From: Heracleum sosnowskyi | Lineage: Eukaryota; Streptophyta; Magnoliopsida; Apiales; Apiaceae | Assembly: GCA_030848705.1 (NCBI GenBank) | Contig: JAUIZM010000012.1 | Span: 4,838,679 to 4,902,678 of the forward strand | Direction: 5' to 3' | Length of the DNA stretch: 64,000 nt | Shown: positions 10,024-20,761 of the stretch, one piece after another | How the letters are laid out: each line of letters starts with the position of its first letter | How positions within the stretch are numbered: position 1 is the first letter of the stretch | The notes under the pieces: generated by a model | What the model saw: the letters and a program-made list of their open reading frames with translations, nothing else | What the model was told of the DNA's origin: nothing | Database searches by the model: none | Position numbers and translations under genes: made by a program

Positions 10024-11084
10024 AAAATTACGAAAAGATGAAAAGAAAAACTGATTTATATAAATAATACAAACCAATATTTTATTTATTTAAACATCAA
10101 AGTAAAAATAATATAAGAGAAGAGAAGAAAGACGTGGATTATCTAATAATTTTTTTGAAGTAAACTCAAGCAGGCATGTCGAATAGTGGTTAAACCCATG
10201 AACATCTTAGAATGAGGTTGGAGGTTTGTTTCTTTGTACTAACAACTATTAATATATTTTTGCATAATAATATATGAGTGACATTTTTGTGACGACCATT
10301 TAATTGGAAATTTTTGCCCTTGTGTTGAGGTTTAATATATAGTAATAAATTGGATTAAAATGTGTAACTGTAAAACGATATTCCAAACACATTCTTAATG
10401 CATTTACTAAGTGTGTTAATATAATTTAATATAAAGATGAACACATGAGAGGAGTGCAAAATCAGTTCCCAAGTAAAAAACCAAAAACAAATAGGTGACA
10501 TGAATACTCCAAACTGTAATAGGTGTTCATCTCCCAAGGTGTTTATCACAAACTTGGGTGATGTGAGGGTGTGCAAAGATGCGTCGGCCTTCAGCTTCTT
10601 TTTAAAATCCTCTATCTCATTCATGCATGTTCGATTATATTACAATAACATTGCATGCATATAACCTATTCATAATCTAGATTGCAAAAAAAAAACCAAT
10701 CAATTCCCGAAAAACATATAACAACCGCTCTCTAACGCAAATTACCAATCTACAAACTATCCTTTCTCTGACACACAAAACACAGGTAAATCTGCTTATA
10801 ATCACAAGAAGAACAATAGTACATTCGTGCTTCAAATTCTACATTATTTCAATCTGGTCTCAAAATCAATAATAGTCACTATAAACAAGTCTTAGAGCCT
10901 TGGCATAGTTACGTTTGTGATTCAAAGTAATTACACTATTCGCCAAAAAATTCTTTACTCCTCACTATGCATGAACCATACTTCTCATTTTACGCTCTCA
11001 AACTTAAGACTACAGAATCCTTAATCTAATAAATCGATCACGACCAACTTTTTCACGATAAAAATTATTGACATCTCTATGCAG

Positions 11085-11114
11085 GCCCGTGCCTTGCACG
11101 GGCTGTTACGCTAG
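11085..11114 (+). other. Helitron A 3' terminal hairpin and CTAG end
   Basis: A perfect 8-bp stem with loop CTT ends 7 bases before CTAG. This is the rolling-circle termination signal typical of Helitron 3' ends. An almost identical terminus is at 23169-23198. Confidence 0.88.
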
Positions 11115-11258
11115 TTACTATATATTAAATGACAACACAAGGGCAAAAAGTGCCAAAAAATTGCCTATAAAATTTCCGTTATACCCTTATTTATCCTATA
11201 ATTACAAAAATGTCATTATAATTCTATTAATAATAAAAAAAATTTAAAGTAGGTGTGT

Positions 11259-11313
11259 AGAATTGAACTCATGACCTTTGACTTACAAGAAACAATCTCA
11301 ACCACTATGCCAC
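11259..11313 (-). other. tRNA-like Pol III box module in Helitron B
   Basis: On the minus strand TGGCATAGTGG is followed about 31 bases later by GAGTTCAATTC. It sits at about the same distance from the Helitron 5' end as the module in Helitron A, in the same orientation. Confidence 0.4.
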
Positions 11314-12095
11314 AATCTTACTTTGATAAACAAATTAAAATTCCTAATCTATAAAAGCGAGTGTCTAGCCATTATATTCTGTTAATTTGTTTTTTCTCTT
11401 ATTGTAATTCTACTCAAGTAGAAATTTGATCTACACAAATGCCTTAAACACATGTTTTTAATTATTCTTTTACAAGTATAACCATGCTAAAAGAAAAGAT
11501 CGAGCAAAAATAATCAGCTACATAAGATATTGTAAATTTGACCCCTAAAACACTATACTATTTTAATATTATAAATATATTTATTTGCAGAAAATGTATA
11601 ATGACTTGGATTTTATGTCTGATTAGGTTACAAGTTGCATCGTCTACCATAACAATTTCTCTATAAATTTGTATACTCAACAATTTTATGTAATATGTCG
11701 TTATAATGTTATTTTTTTTAAAGTAGGTGTAGGGAGTTGACCCATAACCTTCGCATTAGAATTCACAATCTCAAACTACACTATAGACTCATTTTGATAA
11801 AAATTTAAAATTTATTATCTATAAGTGCGAATATCCAAGATGTTATATCGGTTGTTTTTTATTTCTTCTTGTGATTTATATGGCAAGATAGGAAATCGAT
11901 CTACACAAGTGTTTTACATATATGTTTTTAGTAAAATTTTTGCAAATTTAACCATACTAAAAGATAATATCGGAGAAATATAACCAACTACACAAAATAT
12001 TATAAATTTGACGAGTAAAAAATATGACTATTTCAGTATTGTAAATTTTATTTATTTGCATTATATATAATGGCCTGACTTTATATCGTACTAAA

Positions 12096-12590
12096 TGTTA
12101 GATATAATTGCTGATGATTTCTTATCAGTGTTTAAGCAACAGGTACTCATCATAGTTTACTAGAAGCCAGTCAGAGTTTGTTAAAGTCTGACGGGGTGAG
12201 AGTTTACTTTAGCTGTCGGTGCTAATATGAAGATTCTAGAAGCAATATATCTTGAAGATGGAAAGAAGCAAGATATATTGAGACATATAAGGAAACGGAA
12301 CAGAAGACAGAAGCAATCCTAATTTGATATAAATTGTATAGCTAATTTATAGGAATATCAATTAGAGATTGATTCTATGTAGCTGTGTACTATATAAGCA
12401 CAGATAGGTTAACCCTAAAAGGGATGCGAATACTGAATACATTATTCTTGTAACCTAGCAGCTCTCTGTGATACTTTACATCACTGAGAGAAGAGTTATT
12501 TAATATAATTTAGTTCATTGTTCATAAACGGAGTTCTTGATTGTTATTCTCATACATATATTGATTATATATTGTGTATTCGGCCTAACA
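12096..12590 (+). repeat. 5' LTR of Copia element 2
   Basis: 495 bp, TGTTAG to CTAACA. It contains an inverted copy of the nonamer AAACTCTGA (12171-12179) and AAAGTCTGA (12183-12191). A TATATAAG segment near 12392 could be the LTR TATA box. Confidence 0.95.
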
Positions 12591-12592
12591 AT

Positions 12593-12604
12593 TGGTATCA
12601 GAGC
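12593..12604 (+). other. Primer-binding site (initiator Met tRNA) of Copia element 2
   Basis: TGGTATCAGAGC starts two bases after the LTR end, as in element 1. Confidence 0.93.
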
Positions 12605-12653
12605 CAAGGCTGATAAATATATACAGTTTTACGATTCAAACACAAGTATAATC

Positions 12654-14129
12654 ATGACTAAACAAGTTCCAACCGGTGCAGCTCCTGAAAAAGTTCAACC
12701 TACATCTGTGAGTCGATATGAGACTATAAGGGTTCCAATTCTTAGACCAGTTGAATATCCAATATGGAAGGTGAAGATGACTATGTTTCTGGAAGCCACA
12801 GATCCAGAATACCTTGATAGAATCAATGATGGTCCTCATATGCTAACTAAATTGTCTCCTGTTATTACTGGTCAAGAACAAAAGACTGTTCCAAAAGAGA
12901 AGAAAGATTTGACTCCTGAAGACATCTCATCAATTGCAAAGGATGCAAAGGTTAGACATCTACTCCACAGTGCCTTAGATAATGTCATGTCTAACAGAGT
13001 TATTGGCTGCAAAAATGCCAAAGAAATTTGGGATGCTTTAGAAGTCAGGTGTCAAGGAACTAGTGCTATAAAGAAGAACAGGAAGACTATTCTAACACAG
13101 GAGTATGAACACTTTGACTCTAGATCTGATGAAACTTTGACAGATACTTATGACAGATTTTGTAAACTGTTGAATGATTTGTCTCTGGTTGATAAAGAAT
13201 ATGAACTTGAAGAGTCAAATCTCAAGTTTCTTCTATCCCTACCTGAAAGATGGGATTTAAAGGCGACAACAATTCGAGACAATTATGATCTTGCAGAAAC
13301 AGATCTTGATGAAATCTATGGGTTGCTTAAAACTCATGAACTTGAGATAGAACAAAGAAACAAAAGATCTGGAAAGAAGACAAAATCTGTTGCTCTCAAA
13401 GTTGAAGAAAAACTCATGAAGAAAGAAACATCAAAGAAGAAAGCTAAGGGAAAAGCTTTGGTCATAAAATCTGATAGTGAGTCATCAAACTCTGATGATG
13501 ATTCAAACACTGATGCTTCTTCTGAATCTGAGGATGATGAAGAACAAATGATGCAGATGGCTGCTTTGATGGTGAAGACCTTCAAGAAGATGGGTTACAA
13601 GAACTTCAAGAAAGGAAAAAGATTCTCAAGGAAAGATTCAAACTCTGAAAGAAGGAGTTTTAGAAAGTCTGGTGGAAGGGATACCAAAACTGGAAAGAAA
13701 GATAAGGCTGAGATCCAGTGCTACAAGTGTAAAGAGATGGGTCACTATGCTCCAGAGTGCAAGAAAGGAAAATCAGAAAAAGCACTCATCACTAAAGGAA
13801 AAGACTGGGCAGACACTTCAGATTCAGATGAGGATGTAAACTATGCTCTCATGGCAACTGTCAAAGATGAATCTGAATCATCTGAAAACAAGGTACCCCT
13901 AACAACTTATGCTTATGATACTGATAATATATCTGAATTGAGAGTTTATCTAAAAAGCATACATGTTAGTTATAGGGATCAGACTTTAGAGAATGAAAGA
14001 ATCAAATCTGAGAATCTAGGTCTTAAAGAGAGGAATAAATTTCTTGAAGAGAGACTTGTTAACATGCAACAAGTTCAAAAGGAGAGAGATGATGCTGTTT
14101 ATGTTGAACAGGAATTGCTTAAAAGATAA
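12654..14129 (+). pseudogene. gag: Copia gag, first part, ends at premature stop
   Basis: The start is taken at ATG 12654, which follows the PBS; upstream in-frame codons lie within the LTR/PBS and are unlikely to be translated. The product shows the Copia gag core (EYPIWKVKM near residue 33, KEIWDALE, LPERW), a Lys/Glu/Ser-rich linker, a zinc knuckle CYKCKEMGHYAPEC (about 13722-13763) and a predicted coiled coil towards the end. It stops at TAA 14127-14129, but the same frame continues after the stop into related coding sequence, so this is a truncated product of a longer gag. Gag forms the particle and packages RNA. Confidence 0.88.
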
Positions 14130-14942
14130 ACTTGGACTAACTCAGGAAAAGACACACATCAAGTTTTTCAGACAGATACTGTAGGATTAGGTTACTGTGA
14201 GGAAGATGAACTTAGGTTTAAAGATAAAGTTAAAGTTAAACCACAACTTAAACCTGTGAAATTTGTTCATGAATCCAGTAAGCTAAAGTCTGTAGTTGTG
14301 AAAGAAGCTGTTATGGAGCCAGTTGAAACTTGTGAAAAACAGGTTAATGTTGGTTCAATAACAGAAAATCAGATTGAGATAGAAGCTGTTAAAGAACCAT
14401 TAAAAATCTGTGATAAACAGGTTAATGTTGGTTTGATGACAGAAAAAGAATTCAAACACAAGCTCGAGGAGGTAAAGTCTGTCAACAAACAGAAAGTGTC
14501 TAAGAAAAATAGGAATGGAAAAGTAGGCATTAATAAGAGAAATGATTATCTGCCTAATTCTGTTGCTCCTAGAAAGACATGTCATAGTTGTGGTAGTACT
14601 AACCATCTTGCCAGTTTCTGCAGGAAGAACAAAGATATTAATTCTTTACCCTCCAAGTCTGGAGTAAAGAATGATTATGTTAGGGTTAGACCACAAACTT
14701 TATGCACACACTGTGGGAGCACTTGGCATTCTATTTATACTTGCAAGAGTTATCATGCTATTTATCACAACTATTATGAGTTAAAACCCAATTTGAAATG
14801 GGTTAGAGCAAACTCTGCAAGTGTAAAGTCTGATACTGTTAGCTTAAACTCTGTTGATAGTAATTCCGCCGCAAAAGCTAACAATGTTAAGAAAGCCAAA
14901 GGATCCAAGCAAGTCTGGATCCTTAAATCTAACTCTTTGTAA
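14130..14942 (+). pseudogene. gag: Copia gag, C-terminal part with two further zinc knuckles
   Basis: The frame is that of the upstream gag and is open from the codon after the 14127 stop; the first ATG is 14256. It is Lys/Glu/Val-rich with a twice-repeated EPxxxCxKQVNVG segment, then two CCHC boxes: CHSCGSTNHLASFC (about 14580-14621) and CTHCGSTWHSIYTC (about 14704-14745). The frame ends at 14942, just before the protease, which is in a different frame. Whether the shift is a lesion or a programmed event cannot be decided here. Confidence 0.75.
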
Positions 14943-14952
14943 TTGTTTGTGA

Positions 14953-16161
14953 TTGCAGGGCATAAGGGAAAGTACCCTAGTCTTGGACAGTGGATGTTCA
15001 GGACACATGACTGGAAATAAAGCCCTGCTATCAGACTATGAGGAGAAGGCTGGCCCAAAAGTTTCCTATGGAGATGGCAACATAGGACGTACTATGGGAT
15101 ATGGAAATATCAATCTTGGAAGTGTCATCATCACCAATGTAGCTCTTGTCCCAGGACTCAAGCATGACTTGCTTTCTGTGAGTCAAATCTGTGACAGAGG
15201 ATATCATGTAGATTTTCATACTGAACACTGTGAAGTTATCAGCAAATCTACAGGGAAAGTTGTTCTAGTTGGACACAGACGTAACAACATCTATGAAGCA
15301 AGTTTGGTAACAAACTCTGAAGGAAAAGCTGTGTGTCTGTCTGCAAAAATGTCAAATGAAGAGAGTTGGAAATGGCATAAGAAGCTCTCTCATCTAAACT
15401 TGAACAACATCAATGAGCTAATTCGAAAAGATCTTGTAAGGGGACTTCCAAAGTCTATACTCAGCTTAGATGGTCTGTGTGATTCTTGTCAAAAGACCAA
15501 GCAAAGGAAGTCATCTTTCAAGAGTAAATCTGAATCTTCAGTTGTGGATCCTTATCATCTTCTTCATGTTGATCTATTTGGTCCAGTAAATATAATGTCT
15601 CTTGGCAGAAAGAAATATGCTCTAGTCATTGTTGATGAATACACTAGGTACACCTGGGTGTATTTCTTAGCAAAGAAGGATGAAACTGCCTTAACTCTGA
15701 TGGATCATGTAAAATTACTGGATAAAGGATCACAGTATAAAGTGAAAGTTATCAGGAGTGATAATGGTACTGAATTCAGAAATGCAATAATGGAAGAATT
15801 TTGTAAAGAAAAAGGAGTGAAGCAAGAATTCTCTGCACCTGGTACTCCACAGCAAAGTGGTGTAGTTGAAAGAAAGAACAGAACCTTAATCGAAGCTGCC
15901 AGAACAATGCTTGAAGAAGCAAAATTGCCAACTTATTTCTGGGCAGAAGTTGTTCAAACTGCTTGTTTTACTCAAAATGCAACACTAATCAACAAGCATG
16001 GGAAAACACCATATGAGATGGTGAAGAATAAGAAGCCAAATTTGAAATATTTTCATATTTTTGGATGCAAGTACTTTGTGTTGAAAACTCATCCTGAACA
16101 ATTGACCAAGTTTGACTTAAAAGCTGAAGAAGGAATTTTTGTGATACCCACTGTCAACTAA
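14953..16161 (+). pseudogene. pol: Copia pol: protease and integrase
   Basis: The protease active site LDSGCSGHMTG is near residue 11. The integrase follows with its zinc-binding H-x3-H...C-x2-C (HKKLSHLN, LCDSCQK), and the catalytic D, D, E residues in VDLFGP, RSDNGTEF and QQSGVVERKNR. Integrase inserts the cDNA copy into the host genome. The frame ends at 16161 where the conserved EEGIF-GYP segment is broken; about two bases are missing relative to the family, and pol resumes in another frame at about 16150. Confidence 0.88.
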
Positions 16162-17416
16162 AGCATTCAGAGTCTACAAATTGAGAACTAAAGTGATCAT
16201 GGAATCTATACATGTGTCATTGGATGACAAGAAAATAACTGGAATAGAAGATGAAGAATATCATGATCAACTTCGCTTTGAAAATGAAGGTCTAAACTCT
16301 GATGACCTAAACTCTGATGAAGCAAATCCAACAAACTCTGACGAAGCATACTCTGACCCTCTACTGGTAAACACTGAAGAATTTTCTCTGACAGAACAAA
16401 ATAGAGAACCAGCTGAGGGGGAGCGTGAAGAAACTTCAGAAACTTCTCAAAGTGATGACTCAAATACTGAAAGTGAGTCAGCTGAAGAATCAAATAGAAA
16501 CTCTGTGTCAAACTCTGAAAGTTCAAATACTGAACACTCCAATTCAGGGGGAGCCTCAGAGAATGCAAATGGTCAAGAAGGAAATCAGGATAGCATGGAT
16601 CAAGGGGGAGGATCTAATAATGATAATAGAAGCCAATTACCAACAGCAAGAAGGTGGACACAAGCTCATACACCTGACTTGATAATTGGAGATCCAGAAG
16701 CTAGTGTGAGAACTAGGAGTGCTACAAATAATGAATGGCTGTTTCATGCATTCTTGTCTCAAACTGAGCCCAAGAAAGTGGAAGAAGCTCTTCAAGATGC
16801 TAACTGGATAACAGCAATGCAAGAGGAATTAAATGAATTTGAGAGGAATGAAGTCTGGACACTTGTACCAAGACCAAAGAACAGATCTATTGTTGGTACA
16901 AAATGGGTTTTCAGGAACAAAACAGACAGTGATGGAGTGATTACAAGGAATAAAGCTAGACTTGTGGCTAAAGGCTATTCACAGCAGGAAGGAATTGACT
17001 ATGATGAAACCTTTGCTCCAGTTGCAATATTGGAGGCAATAAGGATTTTTCTGGCCTATGCTGCTCACAAGAAGTTTAAAGTCTTTCAGATGGATGTGAA
17101 AAGTGCTTTTCTCAATGGGAAACTTGAAGAAGAAGTGTTTGTTGAACAACCACCAGGGTTTGTAGATCCCAAACATCCAGATTATGTCTACAGGCTTGAC
17201 AAGGAATTATATGGACTAAAGCAGGCACCTAGAGCATTGTATGAAACTCTAGCTCAATTTCTTTTGGAAAGTGGGTTCACTAGAGGCACAATTGATAAAA
17301 CCTTGTTCTATTTTAATTCTGGTGATGATTTGCTGTTAGTTCAAATCTATGTGGATGACATAATTTTTGGGTCTACTAATGACAAACTCTGTAAGAAATT
17401 TGCCAAGCTTATGTAG
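16150..17416 (+). pseudogene. pol: Copia pol: integrase tail and reverse transcriptase (first part)
   Basis: Opens with the end of the integrase region (KAFRVYKLRTKVIMES) and a long acidic, Ser/Asn/Glu-rich linker with repeated NSD/NSE triplets, then the RT: WTLVPRPKN, KWVFRNKTD, FQMDVKSAFLNG and the catalytic YVDD (YVDDIIFG, about 17347-17370). It stops at TAG 17414-17416, in the same frame as the continuation, so a single nonsense change (probably CAG to TAG) divides RT. Confidence 0.88.
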
Positions 17417-20400
17417 TCAAGGTATCAAATGAGCATGATGGGAGAGCTTAGTTATTTTCTAGGCTTACAGGTCAAGCAAACAGATGATGGGATTTTTATC
17501 AATCAAGCAAAATATACCAGAAATCTTCTCAAGAAATTTGGTATGCTTGATAGTTCATCTGCTACAACTCCCATGGCTACTGCAACAAAGCTAGACAAAG
17601 ACACAGGAGCTTCAGTAGATATGACAAACTACAGAGGCATGATAGGGTCTCTTCTTTATCTTACTGCAAGTAGACCAGATATCATGTATGCAACATGTCT
17701 TTGTGCAAGATTTCAAGCAGATCCCAAAGAGCCTCATCTAACAGCTGTGAAGAGAATTTTAAAATATCTCAAAGGAACCATAACCCTTGGTTTGTGGTAC
17801 CCTAGAGAATCAGAGTTTAAATTAATTGGTTACTCTGATGCAGATTTTGCAGGTTGTAAGATAGACAGAAAAAGCACAAGTGGAAGCTGTCAATTTCTAG
17901 GTGACAGATTAGTTTCTTGGTACAGCAAGAAACAGAAATCAATTTCCACATCCACAGCAGAAGCAGAGTATATTGCTGCTGGTAGCTGTTGTGCACAGAT
18001 TTTATGGATGAAGAATCAATTGCTGGATTATGGATTAAGGTACTCTAAAATACCTATTTTCTGTGATAATCAAAGTGCTATTGCTATGACAGGTAATCCA
18101 GTACAGCACTCCATGACCAAGCACATCAGCATAAGGTATCATTTTATCAAGGAACATGTGGAAGAAGGAAATATTGAGCTTCATTTTGTGTCTACAGACC
18201 AACAGCTTGCAGATATCTTCACCAAACCTTTGAGTGAAGCTACCTTTACAAGGCTGGTAAATGAACAGACTGAAGCTCCTGAAGCTGAGAATCGGGAGGT
18301 TGTTGATGAAGCTCCTCTAGCCGTGTCTAAGGAGGCTGTTATTGATGAAGCTACTGTGCCTGATGAGGCTAGAGCACATGCTGATGCAGAGGCTGATATG
18401 CCTGCACAAGATGATTTCTTTAATGACTTTGAAATGGATGCACATTTTGAAGCACATCCTTCTGTCAGTGTTTGTGACACTGAGGATGTGGCAGCTGATC
18501 AACCCACCCTAGTAATAGATGAGTCACTTGCAACTCATACAGAGATTCTCTCTGTCACTAATCAAGTTCCTGAAATGGGTGAAGAGGTTGATCAGGTTGT
18601 TGAAGCTGCTGTAGAGCTGATAAATGAAGATACAGCAGAGGATAGGGTTGAGACTGTTCCTGAAGAAGCAGAGGTTCTTGCAAATGTAAACTCTGAGAAT
18701 GTTGAAGCTGTTGCAGAGCAAGTTCTTGAAGAAGCTGCACAGTTAAATACTGAAGCTACTGCAGAGAATGTTATTAATGAAGCTGCAGAGCCTATCCAAG
18801 ACAATGTTGATGCAGATGATGATCAAAATTCTGAACATTCTCTTCATGCAAACTCTGACATCAATGTTGAACTTTCAGACTCTGATGAACCTTTTCTCAG
18901 AGATCCAGCTGCTGAATCTATCAAGGAAAAACAAACTGCCACTGAAGCTCACAATAGAGAAATGTATTATTCAAACTGGTCAGGGGCAGATTGTATTTTC
19001 TCCAAGCAAAGAACTGCTGATTTTGTAGATAAATCTGCAAAGGAGATTTCTAATCCAGAACTTCTTAGCCATTTGAAGGCTACAATAGTCCAAGTGAAGT
19101 CTCTTAACAATAGATTTGATGAGACTCATAAGGCTGTCATGGGCTTAAGTAATGACATTGTTGCTAAGGAGTTGGCTTTGAAAAGTGATAGAGCTAGATT
19201 TTCTTCTATGATCAAGGATCAAGTGGAAATAAAGCAAAGGCTAAGCACGGTGGAAGAGAATCAGACTGTTATGTCTTCTCAACTTACTTCTATTGCTACA
19301 TCACTAGAGTTGCTGACATCAGTTTTTATTCCTGATGATGTCAAAAAGGGGGAGAAAGTACCTAAAGACAAATGCAAAAGGACTCCAACCTTGAGACTGA
19401 GGGATGATTCTAATGATGGTGGAAGCAAAGGAGCAGAGAAAAGGTCAAAGTCTTCTCAAGAGCAAGGGAGACTTAGGTCAAACTCTGCTAGACAGACATA
19501 CTCTGAAAGAATAAACTCTGGTGGTCAATCTTCTTCAAGACTTAAGAGTCTAGTGATTTCATCAAACCCAACTACTGATGAAGAGATTGCTGCTAAGCTT
19601 TTTATGGAAGAACATGGTGGTGAAGCCACAGTGGAAGATATGGATGCTGAGATGAAGCTTCTTGCTGAAGAACACCAGAAGAAAGTTGAAGCTGGTACTT
19701 ACAAGAAAAATGCCAAGGCTCCTAGGTTAAAAGAAAAAGGAATTATCATCAAGGAAAATACTCAACAGCGTATACAATATTCCAGGAGGCCTACAGTAGA
19801 TACTTCTGGGAAAGGAAAGGGAAAACTGGTAGAAGAAGGACAGTTTTCAAAGAAAAATTATTCAACCTCTGACGTTGCTCAAGTTGAATCAAGACTAAAT
19901 CAATCAACCTCTGACGTTGCTCAAGTTGATAGTTCTGTTAAAATTGTGACAACCTCTGACAATGCTCAAGTTGTGCAAACTCTGTTATCTCCACAACTCC
20001 AAGGTTTCAAAAGACCTGTACTTCCTGAAACTCTGAAGCCAGAATCTGTGAACTTTCTTCAAACCAGAACAGTACTTGGAAAAGAATCTTATGATAAGTC
20101 TGGTTTGGGTTCACACAAGGAGAAAAGAATTAATAACAGTCCTGCAGATTTTACATCACTAGCAGAACCTGGTGTTGGGGTTACTCAAGAAAACCTTGAC
20201 AAACTAGAGTATGTTCAGATGATTTACCACAGAGGATTAAAGAAGGAGTTATTGTTATATTTCATGAATGATGGAAGAGTTTACAGAGTTGGAGAAGCTG
20301 ATATTCATCTGAAGCTATGGGAAGAGCTAGAGTATGTTCTATATCTTCTTAAGATCAAAAATAGAAGTACTCATGATGCTGCTCTAGTTTTAAGAGACAT

Positions 20401-20761
20401 AATGATGAAATCAAAAGTTCTTCTTGGAGGAGGTGTTTCAAGTGCTTACATTCCTAAGTACAGAGATGCTTATGGAAAGATAGTTGAAATGAAGAGAAAC
20501 AGTGCCAGATTCAAGACTGCACTGGGAATAAAGGTTTTGGAATTCAACCTAGAGTCAGACAAATCTTACTTTATCCGGCTAGGGAATGAAATGAGGAAGA
20601 ATAGCATTTATTCTCTGAGAGCTGCTATCTACCAGACTGGAGAAAGTGATCCAGAGCTTAAAGAGTTGAAAGAAATCATGGTGGATGAGCTAGAAAAAGC
20701 TAAAAGGAGGCTACTCATTGATTATCTCAGGACAGTGCCTGATATTGAAGAAATTAAGTAA
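17417..20761 (+). CDS. pol: Copia pol: RT end and RNase H fused in frame to an 830-residue extension
   Basis: Read from the codon after the TAG; first ATG at 17429. Residues 1-280 hold the RT thumb and the Copia RNase H (GYSDADFAG, STSTAEAEY, FCDNQSA, ADIFTKPLS). Normally Copia pol ends a little after this point. Here the frame runs on for about 830 more residues: first a Glu/Ala/Val-rich acidic stretch with EA-rich repeats, then a Lys/Ser-rich basic part, three TSD-AQV repeats (about 19862-19975) and a C-terminal part of more mixed composition rich in predicted helix. Sireviruses often carry an extra 3' (env-like) ORF; this may be its counterpart. I see no clear signal peptide or membrane helix, so no envelope function is claimed. 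Confidence 0.7.
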   Translation, partial: SRYQMSMMGELSYFLGLQVKQTDDGIFINQAKYTRNLLKKFGMLDSSSATTPMATATKLDKDTGASVDMTNYRGMIGSLLYLTASRPDIMYATCLCARFQADPKEPHLTAVKRILKYLKGTITLGLWYPRESEFKLIGYSDADFAGCKIDRKSTSGSCQFLGDRLVSWYSKKQKSISTSTAEAEYIAAGSCCAQILWMKNQLLDYGLRYSKIPIFCDNQSAIAMTGNPVQHSMTKHISIRYHFIKEHVEEGNIELHFVSTDQQLADIFTKPLSEATFTRLVNEQTEAPEAENREVVDEAPLAVSKEAVIDEATVPDEARAHADAEADMPAQDDFFNDFEMDAHFEAHPSVSVCDTEDVAADQPTLVIDESLATHTEILSVTNQVPEMGEEVDQVVEAAVELINEDTAEDRVETVPEEAEVLANVNSENVEAVAEQVLEEAAQLNTEATAENVINEAAEPIQDNVDADDDQNSEHSLHANSDINVELSDSDEPFLRDPAAESIKEKQTATEAHNREMYYSNWSGADCIFSKQRTADFVDKSAKEISNPELLSHLKATIVQVKSLNNRFDETHKAVMGLSNDIVAKELALKSDRARFSSMIKDQVEIKQRLSTVEENQTVMSSQLTSIATSLELLTSVFIPDDVKKGEKVPKDKCKRTPTLRLRDDSNDGGSKGAEKRSKSSQEQGRLRSNSARQTYSERINSGGQSSSRLKSLVISSNPTTDEEIAAKLFMEEHGGEATVEDMDAEMKLLAEEHQKKVEAGTYKKNAKAPRLKEKGIIIKENTQQRIQYSRRPTVDTSGKGKGKLVEEGQFSKKNYSTSDVAQVESRLNQSTSDVAQVDSSVKIVTTSDNAQVVQTLLSPQLQGFKRPVLPETLKPESVNFLQTRTVLGKESYDKSGLGSHKEKRINNSPADFTSLAEPGVGVTQENLDKLEYVQMIYHRGLKKELLLYFMNDGRVYRVGEADIHLKLWEELEYVLYLLKIKNRSTHDAALVLRDIMMKSKVLLGGGVSSAYIPKYRDAYGKIVEMKRNSARFKTALGIKVLEFNLESDKSYFIRLGNEMRKNSIYSLRAAIYQTGESDPELKELKEIMVDELEKAKRRLLIDYLRTVPDIEEIK

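Larger units (their letters stand above)
8592..10347. repeat. Large inverted repeat (arms about 520 and 650 bp) in Helitron A
   Basis: The left arm (8592 to about 9110) matches the reverse complement of the right arm (about 9700-10347) over nearly its whole length, broken by small indels and by one SINE in the right arm. Shared blocks include CAACACAAGGGCAAAA at the outer ends, AACCACTAT and TTATTAGATAA inside, and ATTAATTATGTTG further in. The 590-bp centre (about 9111-9700) shows no gene. The arms are visibly diverged. Confidence 0.85.
8585..11114 (+). mobile_element. Helitron A, non-autonomous, with internal foldback
   Basis: The 3' terminus is diagnostic: an 8-bp perfect stem with a 3-nt loop (11085-11103, GCCCGTGC/GCACGGGC), seven bases, then CTAG (11111-11114) before a host T. 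The 5' start reads TCTATTACTATATAT followed by CAACACAAGGGCAAAA, a segment also present at the start of Helitron B. No Rep/helicase gene is present. The 3' half (about 10348-11114) is clearly similar to the last 770 bp of Helitron B (22430-23198). The 5' half is present twice in opposite orientations (see the inverted repeat). Helitrons replicate by rolling circle; this one would need a helper. Confidence 0.75.

Noticed and set aside
16206..16568. 120-codon minus-strand ORF opposite the Copia integrase-RT linker
   Set aside because: It is the complement of a repetitive NSD/NSE-rich coding linker and shows no independent motif.
18181..18804. Overlapping Ser/Ala-rich minus-strand ORFs opposite the 830-residue extension
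   Set aside because: Complement of the GAA/GCT-rich extension; composition is explained by the sense strand.
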